The position numbers and the translations under genes are program-made. Shown here in pieces: positions 50,892-59,194 of a DNA stretch of 64,000 bases; within the stretch, counting starts at the first letter, position 1; every line of letters begins with the position of its first letter. This DNA is from Fredinandcohnia quinoae (lineage in GTDB: Bacteria > Bacillota > Bacilli > Bacillales > Bacillaceae_L), in contig NZ_JAKTTI010000009.1 of the NCBI RefSeq assembly GCF_022427965.1, forward strand, positions 1-64,000. Reading direction: 5' to 3'. The notes under the pieces were generated by a model, which saw only the letters and a program-made list of their open reading frames with translations, made no database searches and was not told the origin of the DNA.

Positions 50892-52630
50892 GACACGCCT
50901 CCTTCTAGCTGTTGACGGTCAAATTGCTCTTTATACCAACCATTTTGTCGAAGTAATTCTTCATGTGTTCCTTGTTCAGTAATTTGTCCCTCGTCTAGCA
51001 CAATAATTTGATTAGCATGCTGCACACCTGATAAACGATGAGTTGTAATAATTGTCGTCTTACCCGCTCGTTCATTTTGAATATTTCTGATGATTCTAGC
51101 CTCTGTTTTTGCATCTACTGCTGAAAGTGAATCATCAAGGATTAAGATTTCTGGATTTTTAATTAGTGCACGTGCAATTGATACACGCTGCTTTTGACCA
51201 CCTGATAATGAAACCCCTTTTTCCCCAACAAGTGTTTCAAGTCCCATCGGTAAGTTCTCCAAATCCTTGTTAAAAGATGCGAGGCGAATCGCTTCTAGTA
51301 ATTCATTATCAGTTGCATCTTCTTTCCCAAATAAGATATTTTCACGAATCGTACGCGAGAACAATACATGATCCTGTGGAACATAGCCAATCCAATCAAG
51401 AATTTGTTCTTTCGTTTGTGAAGCGATATCGATTCCATCAATGTGCAATTGTCCCTCTTCAAGTGGGTATTCACGTAGTAATTGTCTTAAAAAGGTTGTT
51501 TTTCCCGCTCCTGTTTTCCCTACAATGCCAAGAGTTTCTCCTTTTTTCAATAACAACGAAATTTGCTGTAAATTTTTCACCTGACTTGTTGGGTATTGAA
51601 ACATCAAGTCATTAAAACCAATTGCAGTCGGTGTAGAAACGGCAACTGTTTTTTCCGAATTTTCAACATCTGCTTTATACGTAAGTGTCTCTTGTACACG
51701 GTCAAGCGATGCATTCCCCTGCTGCATAACATTGATTAACTCACCAATCGCAAAAATTGGCCATACTGCAAGCCCTAAATAAACGTTAAATGTAACGAGC
51801 TGACCAACCGTCATTTCACCATTCGATACGAGAATCGCTCCATAGCCTAGTGCCACCACATAGCTAATCCCGGTACCAACCTTTGTAATTGGTCCGAATA
51901 ATGCATTGATCTTAACGGTATGCATATTTTTTTGGTACACATCTTCACTCATGTCCGCAAATTTCTGTTCATCCTTTTTCTCTTGGACATATGCACGAAT
52001 AACGCGAACACCTGCGACAGATTCCAGTACATTATCATTCAAATCCCCAAAGGAATCCTGTGCTTTCATATATCGTTCATGGACAATCTTACCAAGATAT
52101 TGAATCAGAATAGCCATAATCGGCACTGGCAGCATTGCAAAAAACGTTAATTTCCACGAAATCATGTAGCCCATTGCAAAAATAATTGCACCCATAAATA
52201 AAGTTGAATCAATTAGGGTCATAATTCCAAATCCAGCAGTTAATGAGACTGAATTCAAATCATTTGTCGCACGTGCCATTAAGTCGCCTGTGCGATTTTT
52301 TTCATAAAAGGTAGGCGTCATTTTTAAAAAGTGCTGCATAAGCTTACGACGCATCATCCTTTCTAAATTAATGGCTCCTTCAAATAAACGATACTGCCAA
52401 TAAAAATTTAAAATATACCCAAAAACAATAATCCCAAGAAATATAAGAATATATTGACCTAATATTTCCTTCGTTATTTCACCTGAAGTTAATACGTCAA
52501 TGATATTTCCAAGTAAGTATGGAGGAATTACCTCCAGTATACTGGCAAACATTAACAGGACAACGGCTATTGTATATTGCTTCCAATACTGTTTAAAAAA
52601 CCAACCTAATTTTCCTAATACATCAAACAT
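50888..52630 (-). CDS. bmrC: ABC exporter half BmrC/YheI-like
   Basis: A 580-aa half-transporter, nearly the same length as B. subtilis BmrC (585 aa) and similar along its length (LGWFFKQYW, PPYLLGNIID, SRTIRENILFGKEDATD, NGWYKEQFDRQQL). Walker A GKTGAGKT near 373; signature LSGGQKQR canonical; Asp replaces Glu after Walker B (LILDDSLSAVD). With BmrD it forms a heterodimeric multidrug exporter with one hydrolytic site. ATG at 52630 after GAGGG. Controlled by the leader at 52768-52950. Confidence 0.92.
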   Translation of the reverse strand: MFDVLGKLGWFFKQYWKQYTIAVVLLMFASILEVIPPYLLGNIIDVLTSGEITKEILGQYILIFLGIIVFGYILNFYWQYRLFEGAINLERMMRRKLMQHFLKMTPTFYEKNRTGDLMARATNDLNSVSLTAGFGIMTLIDSTLFMGAIIFAMGYMISWKLTFFAMLPVPIMAILIQYLGKIVHERYMKAQDSFGDLNDNVLESVAGVRVIRAYVQEKKDEQKFADMSEDVYQKNMHTVKINALFGPITKVGTGISYVVALGYGAILVSNGEMTVGQLVTFNVYLGLAVWPIFAIGELINVMQQGNASLDRVQETLTYKADVENSEKTVAVSTPTAIGFNDLMFQYPTSQVKNLQQISLLLKKGETLGIVGKTGAGKTTFLRQLLREYPLEEGQLHIDGIDIASQTKEQILDWIGYVPQDHVLFSRTIRENILFGKEDATDNELLEAIRLASFNKDLENLPMGLETLVGEKGVSLSGGQKQRVSIARALIKNPEILILDDSLSAVDAKTEARIIRNIQNERAGKTTIITTHRLSGVQHANQIIVLDEGQITEQGTHEELLRQNGWYKEQFDRQQLEGGVS

Positions 52631-52767
52631 CTATCAAACCCTCTTTCTCTCTTTCGGATTGAAATCAGAGCTACCCACTATCTAGCAATTCCTTTTTGAA
52701 AATCATTTTCCTTTGATTGTTCCTCATCATCATCTACTCCTTCTTAATCATCTCACTAAAGGATTCC

Positions 52768-52809
52768 AAAAAAGACAAAAAGATGCATACCCTAAAAAGA
52801 GCATACATC
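52768..52809 (-). terminator. Attenuator terminator ahead of bmrC
   Basis: GATGTATGCTC pairs with GGGTATGCATC (11 pairs including wobbles) across TTTTTA, then TTTTTGTCTTTTTT. It lies between the leader peptide and bmrC. A hairpin just upstream (AAGAGGTAT with ATACCTTTT, about 52815-52845) may compete with or shield it. Confidence 0.8.
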
Positions 52810-52875
52810 TCTGGAAAAGGTATAAAAGTCAGACCAATACCTCTTCATCTCATCCGAAATCTACAAATTTACAGA

Positions 52876-52935
52876 TTAAAGGTAAGGACAATGTATGAAA
52901 TTAGAAGTTAAATCGTTCATAAGTAAATCCCGCAT
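52876..52935 (-). CDS. 19-aa leader peptide of bmrCD (BmrB-like role)
   Basis: ATG at 52935 has a perfect AAGGAGG (52944-52950) at 8-nt spacing, the strongest ribosome site in the region. It encodes MRDLLMNDLTSNFIHCPYL and stops at 52876. It is followed by hairpins and the terminator at 52768-52809 before bmrC. In B. subtilis, bmrCD is controlled by ribosome-mediated attenuation through a leader peptide (BmrB); the arrangement here fits, although this peptide is shorter and I do not claim sequence homology. Confidence 0.75.
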   Translation of the reverse strand: MRDLLMNDLTSNFIHCPYL

Positions 52936-53028
52936 TGCCCATACCTCCTTCCCCAAAATTTGTTAGTGTTCTTGAAGATTACCACTTTTCTTAGATAATT
53001 GTCAACTATCAGACAAGTATTTCTTTTA

Positions 53029-53068
53029 AAAAAACAAGGGGCATTTCTACTGCTTCTTGAAGCAGTAG
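53029..53068 (-). terminator. Terminator of the DUF2167 gene
   Basis: CTACTGCTTC pairs with GAAGCAGTAG across 2 nt; an outer AGGGG/CCCCT pair surrounds it, and the minus strand continues into a T-rich run. Confidence 0.8.
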
Positions 53069-53088
53069 GAACATCCCCTCGTCTCGTG

Positions 53089-53958
53089 CTATTTTTGTTG
53101 ATTAATTGAATCGTCTTGCTCAGATGCTTGATTATCCTTTTTCTTTTTTCGAATTAAGCCCCATAATCCAGCTATTGCCGCAACTATTATTACCCCGAAT
53201 TTCTTTCCAAATACAAGAATAGTAGCAAGTAAGCCAGCTTTTTTCGCTACAGCTAGACCAGCTCCACCTAAAATAAGGGCAGATAGTCCATACTCAGAAA
53301 CTTTATCAGTAGACTTGTCGAAGTCCTCGTATCTTTTTCCATCATTCACTTTGAACTTTGAAAGTATTTTTTCTTCAAGCAGCTTTCTATGTGCATCTCT
53401 ATTCTGTGGATCGGTTATAAGGACAATTGAGATATTCCCTTCACGTGTCAAAATCCTCGTATTATAATTTAGGAATGTTTCCTTGTTCTCATCTTCGAGC
53501 AATATGGACCAAGTTAGATTATATGTTTCATCTTCAAAGAAGGGCTTGATGTCCCAGTCTTTTACATAGAAGCGATCGCCAGGCTGACGTTCCTTATTCG
53601 CTTCCTCGGTACCTTCTTTATAGCTCTTTAACAGTGCTTTCGCATCTATTTTTTCCTTTTTCGCATTCTTAATGTGACCAGATTCTTCATAGTCAAAATA
53701 TACTCTCCATGTTGCATTTTCATCCATTGGGAATATGCTGCCTACCTCAAGTCCTGTAACAGTCTCCCCATAATCCTGACTCATTCTCTTTGTATTTTCT
53801 CCGTCAAGAAAGACAAACTCCGGGTCAAGATCAACAGTGGCAATGCCTCCTAGATCAACAGGTTGCCCCCCTTCAATCCAATTGTAGTCGTCTACCGCAG
53901 TTACTGTTGTACTAAACATCATACATAATACAAACACCATTACTAGTAATCTCTTCAT
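53089..53958 (-). CDS. DUF2167 family membrane protein
   Basis: A 289-aa protein. Signal peptide (1-21, ending TTVTA), an extracytoplasmic domain with LDPEFVFLDGENTKRM and WDIKPFFEDETYNLTWSI, then two C-terminal membrane helices (about 230-245 and 253-268) and a charged tail. Matches the DUF2167 pattern; function unknown. ATG at 53958 with GGGAGG upstream. Monocistronic. Confidence 0.8.
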   Translation of the reverse strand: MKRLLVMVFVLCMMFSTTVTAVDDYNWIEGGQPVDLGGIATVDLDPEFVFLDGENTKRMSQDYGETVTGLEVGSIFPMDENATWRVYFDYEESGHIKNAKKEKIDAKALLKSYKEGTEEANKERQPGDRFYVKDWDIKPFFEDETYNLTWSILLEDENKETFLNYNTRILTREGNISIVLITDPQNRDAHRKLLEEKILSKFKVNDGKRYEDFDKSTDKVSEYGLSALILGGAGLAVAKKAGLLATILVFGKKFGVIIVAAIAGLWGLIRKKKKDNQASEQDDSINQQK

Positions 53959-54311
53959 TATGAAAATTTCCTCCCGATACTCTCGTACATTTAATAAAAA
54001 TTATAAGTCCTATTTAAAAAGTAAGTCCTCTCTAAGCCTCCCTATTTTCCAAAATTAACTATTTATGATTTTATCATACTATTATTACAATAAAATGGGT
54101 ATTACTACATAATTTTTACAATTGCTAAAGTCCAAAAATTCGACAATTCATGCATATCATCCTTTTTACCCATGGCACGACAGTATCAGCATTCTCTTAT
54201 TCTTTTAACATGCTACAACACCGGTTAATCCATGTTATACACGACAATGGATGTAGGACTATTTCCTATATTCAAAATCACTTCGATTCATACTATAAGG
54301 GCTGGAAAAGA
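53959..54311. other. Gene-free interval
   Basis: About 350 bp between the DUF2167 gene and the cobalamin operon terminator. It should contain the DUF2167 promoter near 53990-54100. No repeat, structured RNA or convincing open frame was seen. Confidence 0.5.
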
Positions 54312-54362
54312 AATAAAAAGACGATTCTTCTGCTCCACGAAGCGGAAAAATCGTCTTTTTTC
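54312..54362 (-). terminator. Terminator of the cobalamin operon
   Basis: AAAAAGACGATT pairs with AATCGTCTTTTT, with an imperfect inner stem. It closes the operon right after cbiA. Confidence 0.85.
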
Positions 54363-54367
54363 TATAA

Positions 54368-55747
54368 CTACGAGTTTTTCTTATATGACTCACACTGTTC
54401 TACCCAGCGTTTTGCCGTTTTTGGCGAGGAACCAAAATGAATGTGAGTATACCCCGCAACAAGATTATTCTTTGCAAAGCCTTCCTCCTTCGTCCCTTGC
54501 CGTCCACTCGAAACATATGATGGGGTTAACTCTTCCGAAGGGATAAAGGTTGAATAGTGGAATTCATGACCTCTTACATGATCATTTGGTCTGATTAAGA
54601 AGTTATTCGATGTTCCTGTTACTTCTCGATAACCGATTGCTGCAAGTTTTGACATCATCTTCACCCTACCAGGAACAATTCCTACCATTGGGTATACATC
54701 TCCACCAATCGTTTCAATGGATTCTGACAGAAACATAAACCCACCACACTCAGCAAGTGTAGGAATACCATCCTGGATTGCCTGTTCAACTGACCTTAGC
54801 ACTTCTTTCTGTGCCGATAAGACCCCCGCGAACTCTTCAGGAAATCCACCACCAATATATAAACCATGTATTTCAGAAGGTATCTTTTCTCCCTGAAGTG
54901 GTGAGAAAAACACTAGCTCCGCTCCATAATACTCTAAAAGCTCCAAATTCTCTTGATAGTAAAAATGAAATGCTTCATCCTTCGCGATTGCAATCCTTAC
55001 TTTGCTTTTTGACTTTGGGGTTTGAAAGAGAATATTTGGACAATCAATCACTTCAGAGCCCATGATATGATAAAGCAAAGCTAAATCAAAGCTTTGTTGA
55101 ATCGTATCAGAAAGTAATTCAAACAAGGGCTGTAGTTCTCCACGCTCAATAGAAGGAATAAGTCCAAGATGCCGCTCTGGCATGATTAACTGAGTATCCT
55201 GTAGTAAATAACCAACAACTGGAATTCCACATTCTGCCTCTACGGCCTGACGAATCAACTGAAAGTGACCTTCACTGCCAACACGATTCGCAACAATACC
55301 ACAGAGCCTTACATCCTTGGAAAAGGTTTGGAATCCTTTTACAATTGCTGCTGCGCTTCGTGCTGTTCCACCACAATCAACGACGAGCAAGACTGGGCTA
55401 TTTGTAATTTTGGCTATTTCCGCTGCACTACCTACATCAGATAATGGATCCTTACCATCAAATAAGCCCATTACTCCTTCTATGATTGCAATATCAGCGC
55501 CTTGACCTCCCCGCACAAAGATTTCCTTCATCACGGAAGCCTCACACATCCAGCTATCTAGGTTTCGTGATATTCTCCCTGTAACTGCAGTTTGATACGT
55601 TGGATCAATATAATCAGGGCCACATTTAAACCCTTGTACTTGGTAACCTAGCTCTTTGTATGCTGCCATTAATCCAATTGCAACAGTAGTCTTGCCTACA
55701 CCACTGCCTGTACCTGCAACTATAATTCGTCTAATTGACATAGCCAT
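54368..55747 (-). CDS. cbiA: Cobyrinate a,c-diamide synthase CbiA
   Basis: A 459-aa ATP-dependent amidotransferase that amidates the a and c side chains of cobyrinic acid using glutamine. The N-terminal P-loop is GTGSGVGKTTV, followed by CGPDYIDPTY. The C-terminal triad domain has GGGFPEEFA and the Cys nucleophile in LAECGGFMFL. Length is typical. ATG at 55747 overlaps the preceding gene by 28 nt. No other corrin-ring synthesis genes are in the window, so this may serve salvage or work with genes elsewhere. Confidence 0.92.
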   Translation of the reverse strand: MAMSIRRIIVAGTGSGVGKTTVAIGLMAAYKELGYQVQGFKCGPDYIDPTYQTAVTGRISRNLDSWMCEASVMKEIFVRGGQGADIAIIEGVMGLFDGKDPLSDVGSAAEIAKITNSPVLLVVDCGGTARSAAAIVKGFQTFSKDVRLCGIVANRVGSEGHFQLIRQAVEAECGIPVVGYLLQDTQLIMPERHLGLIPSIERGELQPLFELLSDTIQQSFDLALLYHIMGSEVIDCPNILFQTPKSKSKVRIAIAKDEAFHFYYQENLELLEYYGAELVFFSPLQGEKIPSEIHGLYIGGGFPEEFAGVLSAQKEVLRSVEQAIQDGIPTLAECGGFMFLSESIETIGGDVYPMVGIVPGRVKMMSKLAAIGYREVTGTSNNFLIRPNDHVRGHEFHYSTFIPSEELTPSYVSSGRQGTKEEGFAKNNLVAGYTHIHFGSSPKTAKRWVEQCESYKKNS

Positions 55748-56550
55748 TCCTCAGCTTTCTTAGCATCATAAGTTGGGAATAGAGTTGGATGGAGCATTGC
55801 ACCTAATTTTTGAATACCAATTAGCAATCGAGGTGATGGTCTGCAATATAGTGATTCTTCCATCACCCAAACTTGGTTATTCTTGATCGCATTCATCTCA
55901 GGCCAACTTGGACGTTGCAAGAGCAATTTCGGTTTGATCTGTTTCTCCTTCACACCAACCCATGCCATTAAAATATACTCAGGTTCTCTTTTTCGTACAT
56001 CTTCCCAGTCCGTTTTGACACTTGCCCTTTCGTCATCTGCAAACACATTCTGTCCACCTGCTATATTACTAACCTCTGTTAACCAATTCGTACCACCTGG
56101 CGTAAAAACTGGTTTAGGCCACCATTCCCAATAGAGCTTTGGCCTATCTACGACTTTGCACGCAAACCTACGAGATTCTTCCAATAAACTGTTGTATTTA
56201 CGGTATGCGGCCTGTGCGATGTCATTCTGACCTAATGCTTCTCCGACCGTTAAGATATTATTTCCTACATCAGTAAGACTCTTCGGATTAAGTGTGATAA
56301 ATGGCAAACCTCGCTCCTCCAGATTAGTGATGTTCTTTTCCATACCTGGTACTGATAACGAAGCAACCACCAAGTCTGGATGAAGAGCTTCAACAGCATC
56401 CATATCAATATCCAAATCAGAGCCAAGTCTTGGTAAAGCATTAATTTCTAATGGCCAGTCCGAATAATTATCAACACCCACGAGATATTTTGTTAATCCC
56501 ATAAATCCAAGAAGTTCGGTATTACTTGGGCATAACGATACAATTCTCAT
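55720..56550 (-). CDS. BtuF-like cobalamin-binding protein without signal peptide
   Basis: A 276-aa helical-backbone periplasmic-binding-type protein (PeripBP_2): MRIVSLCPSNTELLGFMGL, VGVDNYSDWP, and PDLVVAS in order. Unlike BtuF at 59191-60180 it has no signal peptide or lipobox, so it should stay in the cytoplasm. Similar proteins occur in Bacillus corrinoid operons, but their job is not clear. ATG at 56550 or TTG at 56553; GGGGAG is 7-10 nt upstream. It sits between cobO and cbiA. Confidence 0.8.
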   Translation of the reverse strand: MRIVSLCPSNTELLGFMGLTKYLVGVDNYSDWPLEINALPRLGSDLDIDMDAVEALHPDLVVASLSVPGMEKNITNLEERGLPFITLNPKSLTDVGNNILTVGEALGQNDIAQAAYRKYNSLLEESRRFACKVVDRPKLYWEWWPKPVFTPGGTNWLTEVSNIAGGQNVFADDERASVKTDWEDVRKREPEYILMAWVGVKEKQIKPKLLLQRPSWPEMNAIKNNQVWVMEESLYCRPSPRLLIGIQKLGAMLHPTLFPTYDAKKAEEWLCQLDEL

Positions 56551-56578
56551 CAATAGTTAACTCCCCTCTCCAAAAAAT

Positions 56579-56768
56579 CAAATACGCCTTGGCGTATTTG
56601 TGCCCAGATTTTTTCGAGCTTGCTCGAAAAGCTTCCTTTAAAAATCTGAGGCATCCGCCGGAGGCTTTAACTTTATTCAGTCGGGGTTTGAACCCCAACT
56701 GATTTGGAATCTGATTTGCATTCATCTCAACACTTATAGAAGTGGGAGACTTCTGCTGAATAAAGTTA
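56579..56768. repeat. Palindrome-rich element inside the cobalamin operon
   Basis: A chain of hairpins: CAAATACGCC/GGCGTATTTG (56579-56600), TTTTCGAGC/GCTCGAAAA (56611-56630) inside CAGATTTTT/AAAAATCTG, a GCATCC/GGAGGC stem near 56651-56665, and GGGGTT/AACCCC (56683-56696). A 12-bp inverted repeat AACTTTATTCAG (56669-56680) recurs at 56756-56767 and touches the cobO stop. The shape suggests a remnant of an IS200/IS605-type end or another dispersed palindromic element. Confidence 0.6.
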
Positions 56769-57314
56769 GAGTTCAATCCCCATCACAGCCGGTATACCTT
56801 CATCATAATAATGTTTGTGTACACTTACCTCCGAAACAAGGTCTGCTGCTTCAACAACTTTAGGATTTGCATTTCTCCCGGTAAAGACGAGATGCATTCC
56901 ATATGGGCGATTTTCAATAAGATCAAGTACCTCATGAAGTGGTAACACATCATCAATCGGAAACTGATCAATTGCTAATGCATTATTGATTTCATCAAGA
57001 ATAACCAAATCGTGCTCCCCAGCCATCACCCGCTCTTTCGTAAATGACCACGCTTCACTAAGTGCAGCACGATGCTCATCCGGAGTCTTTGTCCAGGTAA
57101 AACCAATTCCCTTTTGTACCATTTCAATACCTAACTTATCAAATACCAATTTCTCTCCATAGGTCCGCTCAGGAGATTTAATAAACTGGATCATTAATAC
57201 TCGCTTACCACGACCGAACGCTCTTACTGCAAGACCAATCGATGCTGTTGTTTTTCCCTTACCATCTCCCGTATAGACAAGTGTCAATCCACGTTCCTTA
57301 CTTGGCTTATTCAT
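56766..57314 (-). CDS. cobO: Cob(I)yrinic acid a,c-diamide adenosyltransferase CobO/BtuR
   Basis: A 182-aa ATP:corrinoid adenosyltransferase. Walker A GDGKGKTT (near 17-24), Walker B LVILDEINNAL, and the family ending VFTGRNANPKVVEAADLVSE. It attaches the 5'-deoxyadenosyl group to the reduced corrinoid cobalt. ATG at 57314 lies 7 nt after GGAGG; the longer frame to 57362 overlaps btuD and is rejected. Confidence 0.93.
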   Translation of the reverse strand: MNKPSKERGLTLVYTGDGKGKTTASIGLAVRAFGRGKRVLMIQFIKSPERTYGEKLVFDKLGIEMVQKGIGFTWTKTPDEHRAALSEAWSFTKERVMAGEHDLVILDEINNALAIDQFPIDDVLPLHEVLDLIENRPYGMHLVFTGRNANPKVVEAADLVSEVSVHKHYYDEGIPAVMGIEL

Positions 57315-57336
57315 TCCTACTTCCTCCCTTTCCTCT

Positions 57337-58152
57337 TCAAAGAATCTTCTTAACTGAATCATTATGCAGCCCTATACTATGTCCCTGTAATATAATCTGT
57401 GGCATTCCAAAGTTCGGATGTTCCATCACAACTGGTGCAATACCATATACTCGTTCAATCAAACTAGCTCGGATAATCTCCTCTGGTGTTCCAATCTCCA
57501 CTACTCTTCCTTTATTCAACATTAACAATCTATCACAATACAATGCTGCTAAATTCAAGTCATGCATAACGGCAATTACAGTTAACCCATCTTCCAACTG
57601 CCACTCCCGAATCTGATCCATAAGATGCACCTGATGGCCAATGTCGAGATATGTAGTCGGTTCATCGAGCATTAGTAATCTTGGCTGTTGAGCCATCGTC
57701 TTTCCCAGGGCAACCCGCTGACGTTCACCCCCACTTAAATGATCAAGATGACGATCACTTAAATGGGTTAAGCCCATTTTTTTTAAAATTGATTCGATCA
57801 GCGGTTCAAATTCTTCTTTTTCTTCCCCAAGCCAATTCTGGAATGGAAATCGGCCCATCTCTATAACCTCACGAACAGTAAAACCTATTGGTGGCAGAGA
57901 TTCCTGTTGTAAAACCGCCAACCATTTGGCCAATTCTTTACGTGAATGCTGTTCAATCAATGTTCCAGCTAATTCAATTCTCCCAGTTGACAGAGATTCA
58001 ACCCCTGATAACAGTTTTAGCAATGTAGACTTGCCACTTCCGTTCGGTCCGATTATGCCCAAACATTCCCCCTGCCGAACGGAAAAGCTAACATCCTCTA
58101 GGACCCTTTGATCACCAAATTGTTTATTTAGCATTTCCACTTCAATCAGCAT
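57337..58152 (-). CDS. btuD: Corrinoid ABC transporter ATPase BtuD
   Basis: A 271-aa FecE-type ATPase. Walker A GPNGSGKST (near 36), signature LSGGERQR, Walker B LLMLDEPTTYLD, H-loop VMHD all intact. It has about 30 extra C-terminal residues beyond the common core. It powers the BtuC channel encoded just upstream (7-bp gap). ATG at 58152. Confidence 0.9.
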   Translation of the reverse strand: MLIEVEMLNKQFGDQRVLEDVSFSVRQGECLGIIGPNGSGKSTLLKLLSGVESLSTGRIELAGTLIEQHSRKELAKWLAVLQQESLPPIGFTVREVIEMGRFPFQNWLGEEKEEFEPLIESILKKMGLTHLSDRHLDHLSGGERQRVALGKTMAQQPRLLMLDEPTTYLDIGHQVHLMDQIREWQLEDGLTVIAVMHDLNLAALYCDRLLMLNKGRVVEIGTPEEIIRASLIERVYGIAPVVMEHPNFGMPQIILQGHSIGLHNDSVKKIL

Positions 58153-58159
58153 CCGAGCC

Positions 58160-59194
58160 TCATCCTCTCGTCATTTGTTTATTTCTACGAAGCAAATATG
58201 CAAAAAATGGTGCTCCAAGAAACGCCGTTACAACTCCAAGTGGGATTTCCGTCGGGCTTAGTAATGTCCGAGCAATTGTATCCGCCCAAAGAACGTATAT
58301 GGCACCAAAAATAGCTGTCAAAGGCAACAATATTCGGTAATCAGGCCCTACCATAAGCCGAACCAAATGAGGGACAACAAGACCAACAAAACCTATCGTT
58401 CCAACAATTGATACGGCAGCTGCAGTGATTAGCGTAGACACAATCAATACAATTAACCTGGTTCGTTCGATATTGACACCTAAATGGGCAGCCTGTCGCT
58501 CTCCTAAAGCAAATAAATTCAATGCCCTTCCATATGACAGCAATACTATCAATCCAATAAAAAAATAAGGCAATAACACAAAGGTGTACGACCAACCCCT
58601 TAATGCTAAACTCCCCATCAACCAAAACACAATCTCATTAATAACCTGGTCAGACATTGACACCATGAAGGAGACGATAGATCCAAGAAATGCAGATACT
58701 ACTACCCCCGATAAAATAATCGTTTCTAATTTATACTTCCCATGGACATTGGCTAGCCTAAGAACAACCATTAAGCTTATCAGCCCTGTTATAAAAGCAA
58801 CAATTGGAATTGTCCATATGCCAAATAGATAAGTATGAAACCCGAATAAAATAATAAAAGCTGCTCCAACCGATGACCCTGATGCCACTCCTAATGTGTA
58901 TGGGTCAGCTAATGGGTTTCTCAAAACCCCTTGGAAGCCAGCACCTGCTAATGATAAACAAGCTCCAACAAGTATGGCTAGAAAGACACGCGGCAAGCGA
59001 ACTTTTAAAATGATTTGTTCTGTTGATTCAACCCAATTAACATGTCCACCTTCAAAAAAGGGTAATTGATGTAAAAAAATCCCCCATACATGTGAAAGTG
59101 GTATTTTTGCTGAACCAAGTGATACACTTACAATTATTGAAAGAAGAAGGAGAACAAGACCTGCTCCCCCCCATAATGCTAATCTCCGCTTCAT
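58160..59194 (-). CDS. btuC: Corrinoid ABC transporter permease BtuC
   Basis: A 344-aa FecCD-family permease with about ten helices. Typical blocks: RLPRVFLAILVGACLSLAGA near 70-89, ADPYTLGVASGSSVG, and GTIGFVGLVVPHLVRLMVG. Starts with ATG overlapping the btuF stop by 4 nt. Substrate assigned as cobalamin/corrinoids from the upstream cobalamin riboswitch and the cobO/cbiA genes. Confidence 0.92.
   Translation of the reverse strand: MKRRLALWGGAGLVLLLLSIIVSVSLGSAKIPLSHVWGIFLHQLPFFEGGHVNWVESTEQIILKVRLPRVFLAILVGACLSLAGAGFQGVLRNPLADPYTLGVASGSSVGAAFIILFGFHTYLFGIWTIPIVAFITGLISLMVVLRLANVHGKYKLETIILSGVVVSAFLGSIVSFMVSMSDQVINEIVFWLMGSLALRGWSYTFVLLPYFFIGLIVLLSYGRALNLFALGERQAAHLGVNIERTRLIVLIVSTLITAAAVSIVGTIGFVGLVVPHLVRLMVGPDYRILLPLTAIFGAIYVLWADTIARTLLSPTEIPLGVVTAFLGAPFFAYLLRRNKQMTRG

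Noticed and set aside
56522-56776. 84-aa minus-strand protein downstream of cobO
   Set aside because: It is the palindromic element read through, lacking start signals and homology.
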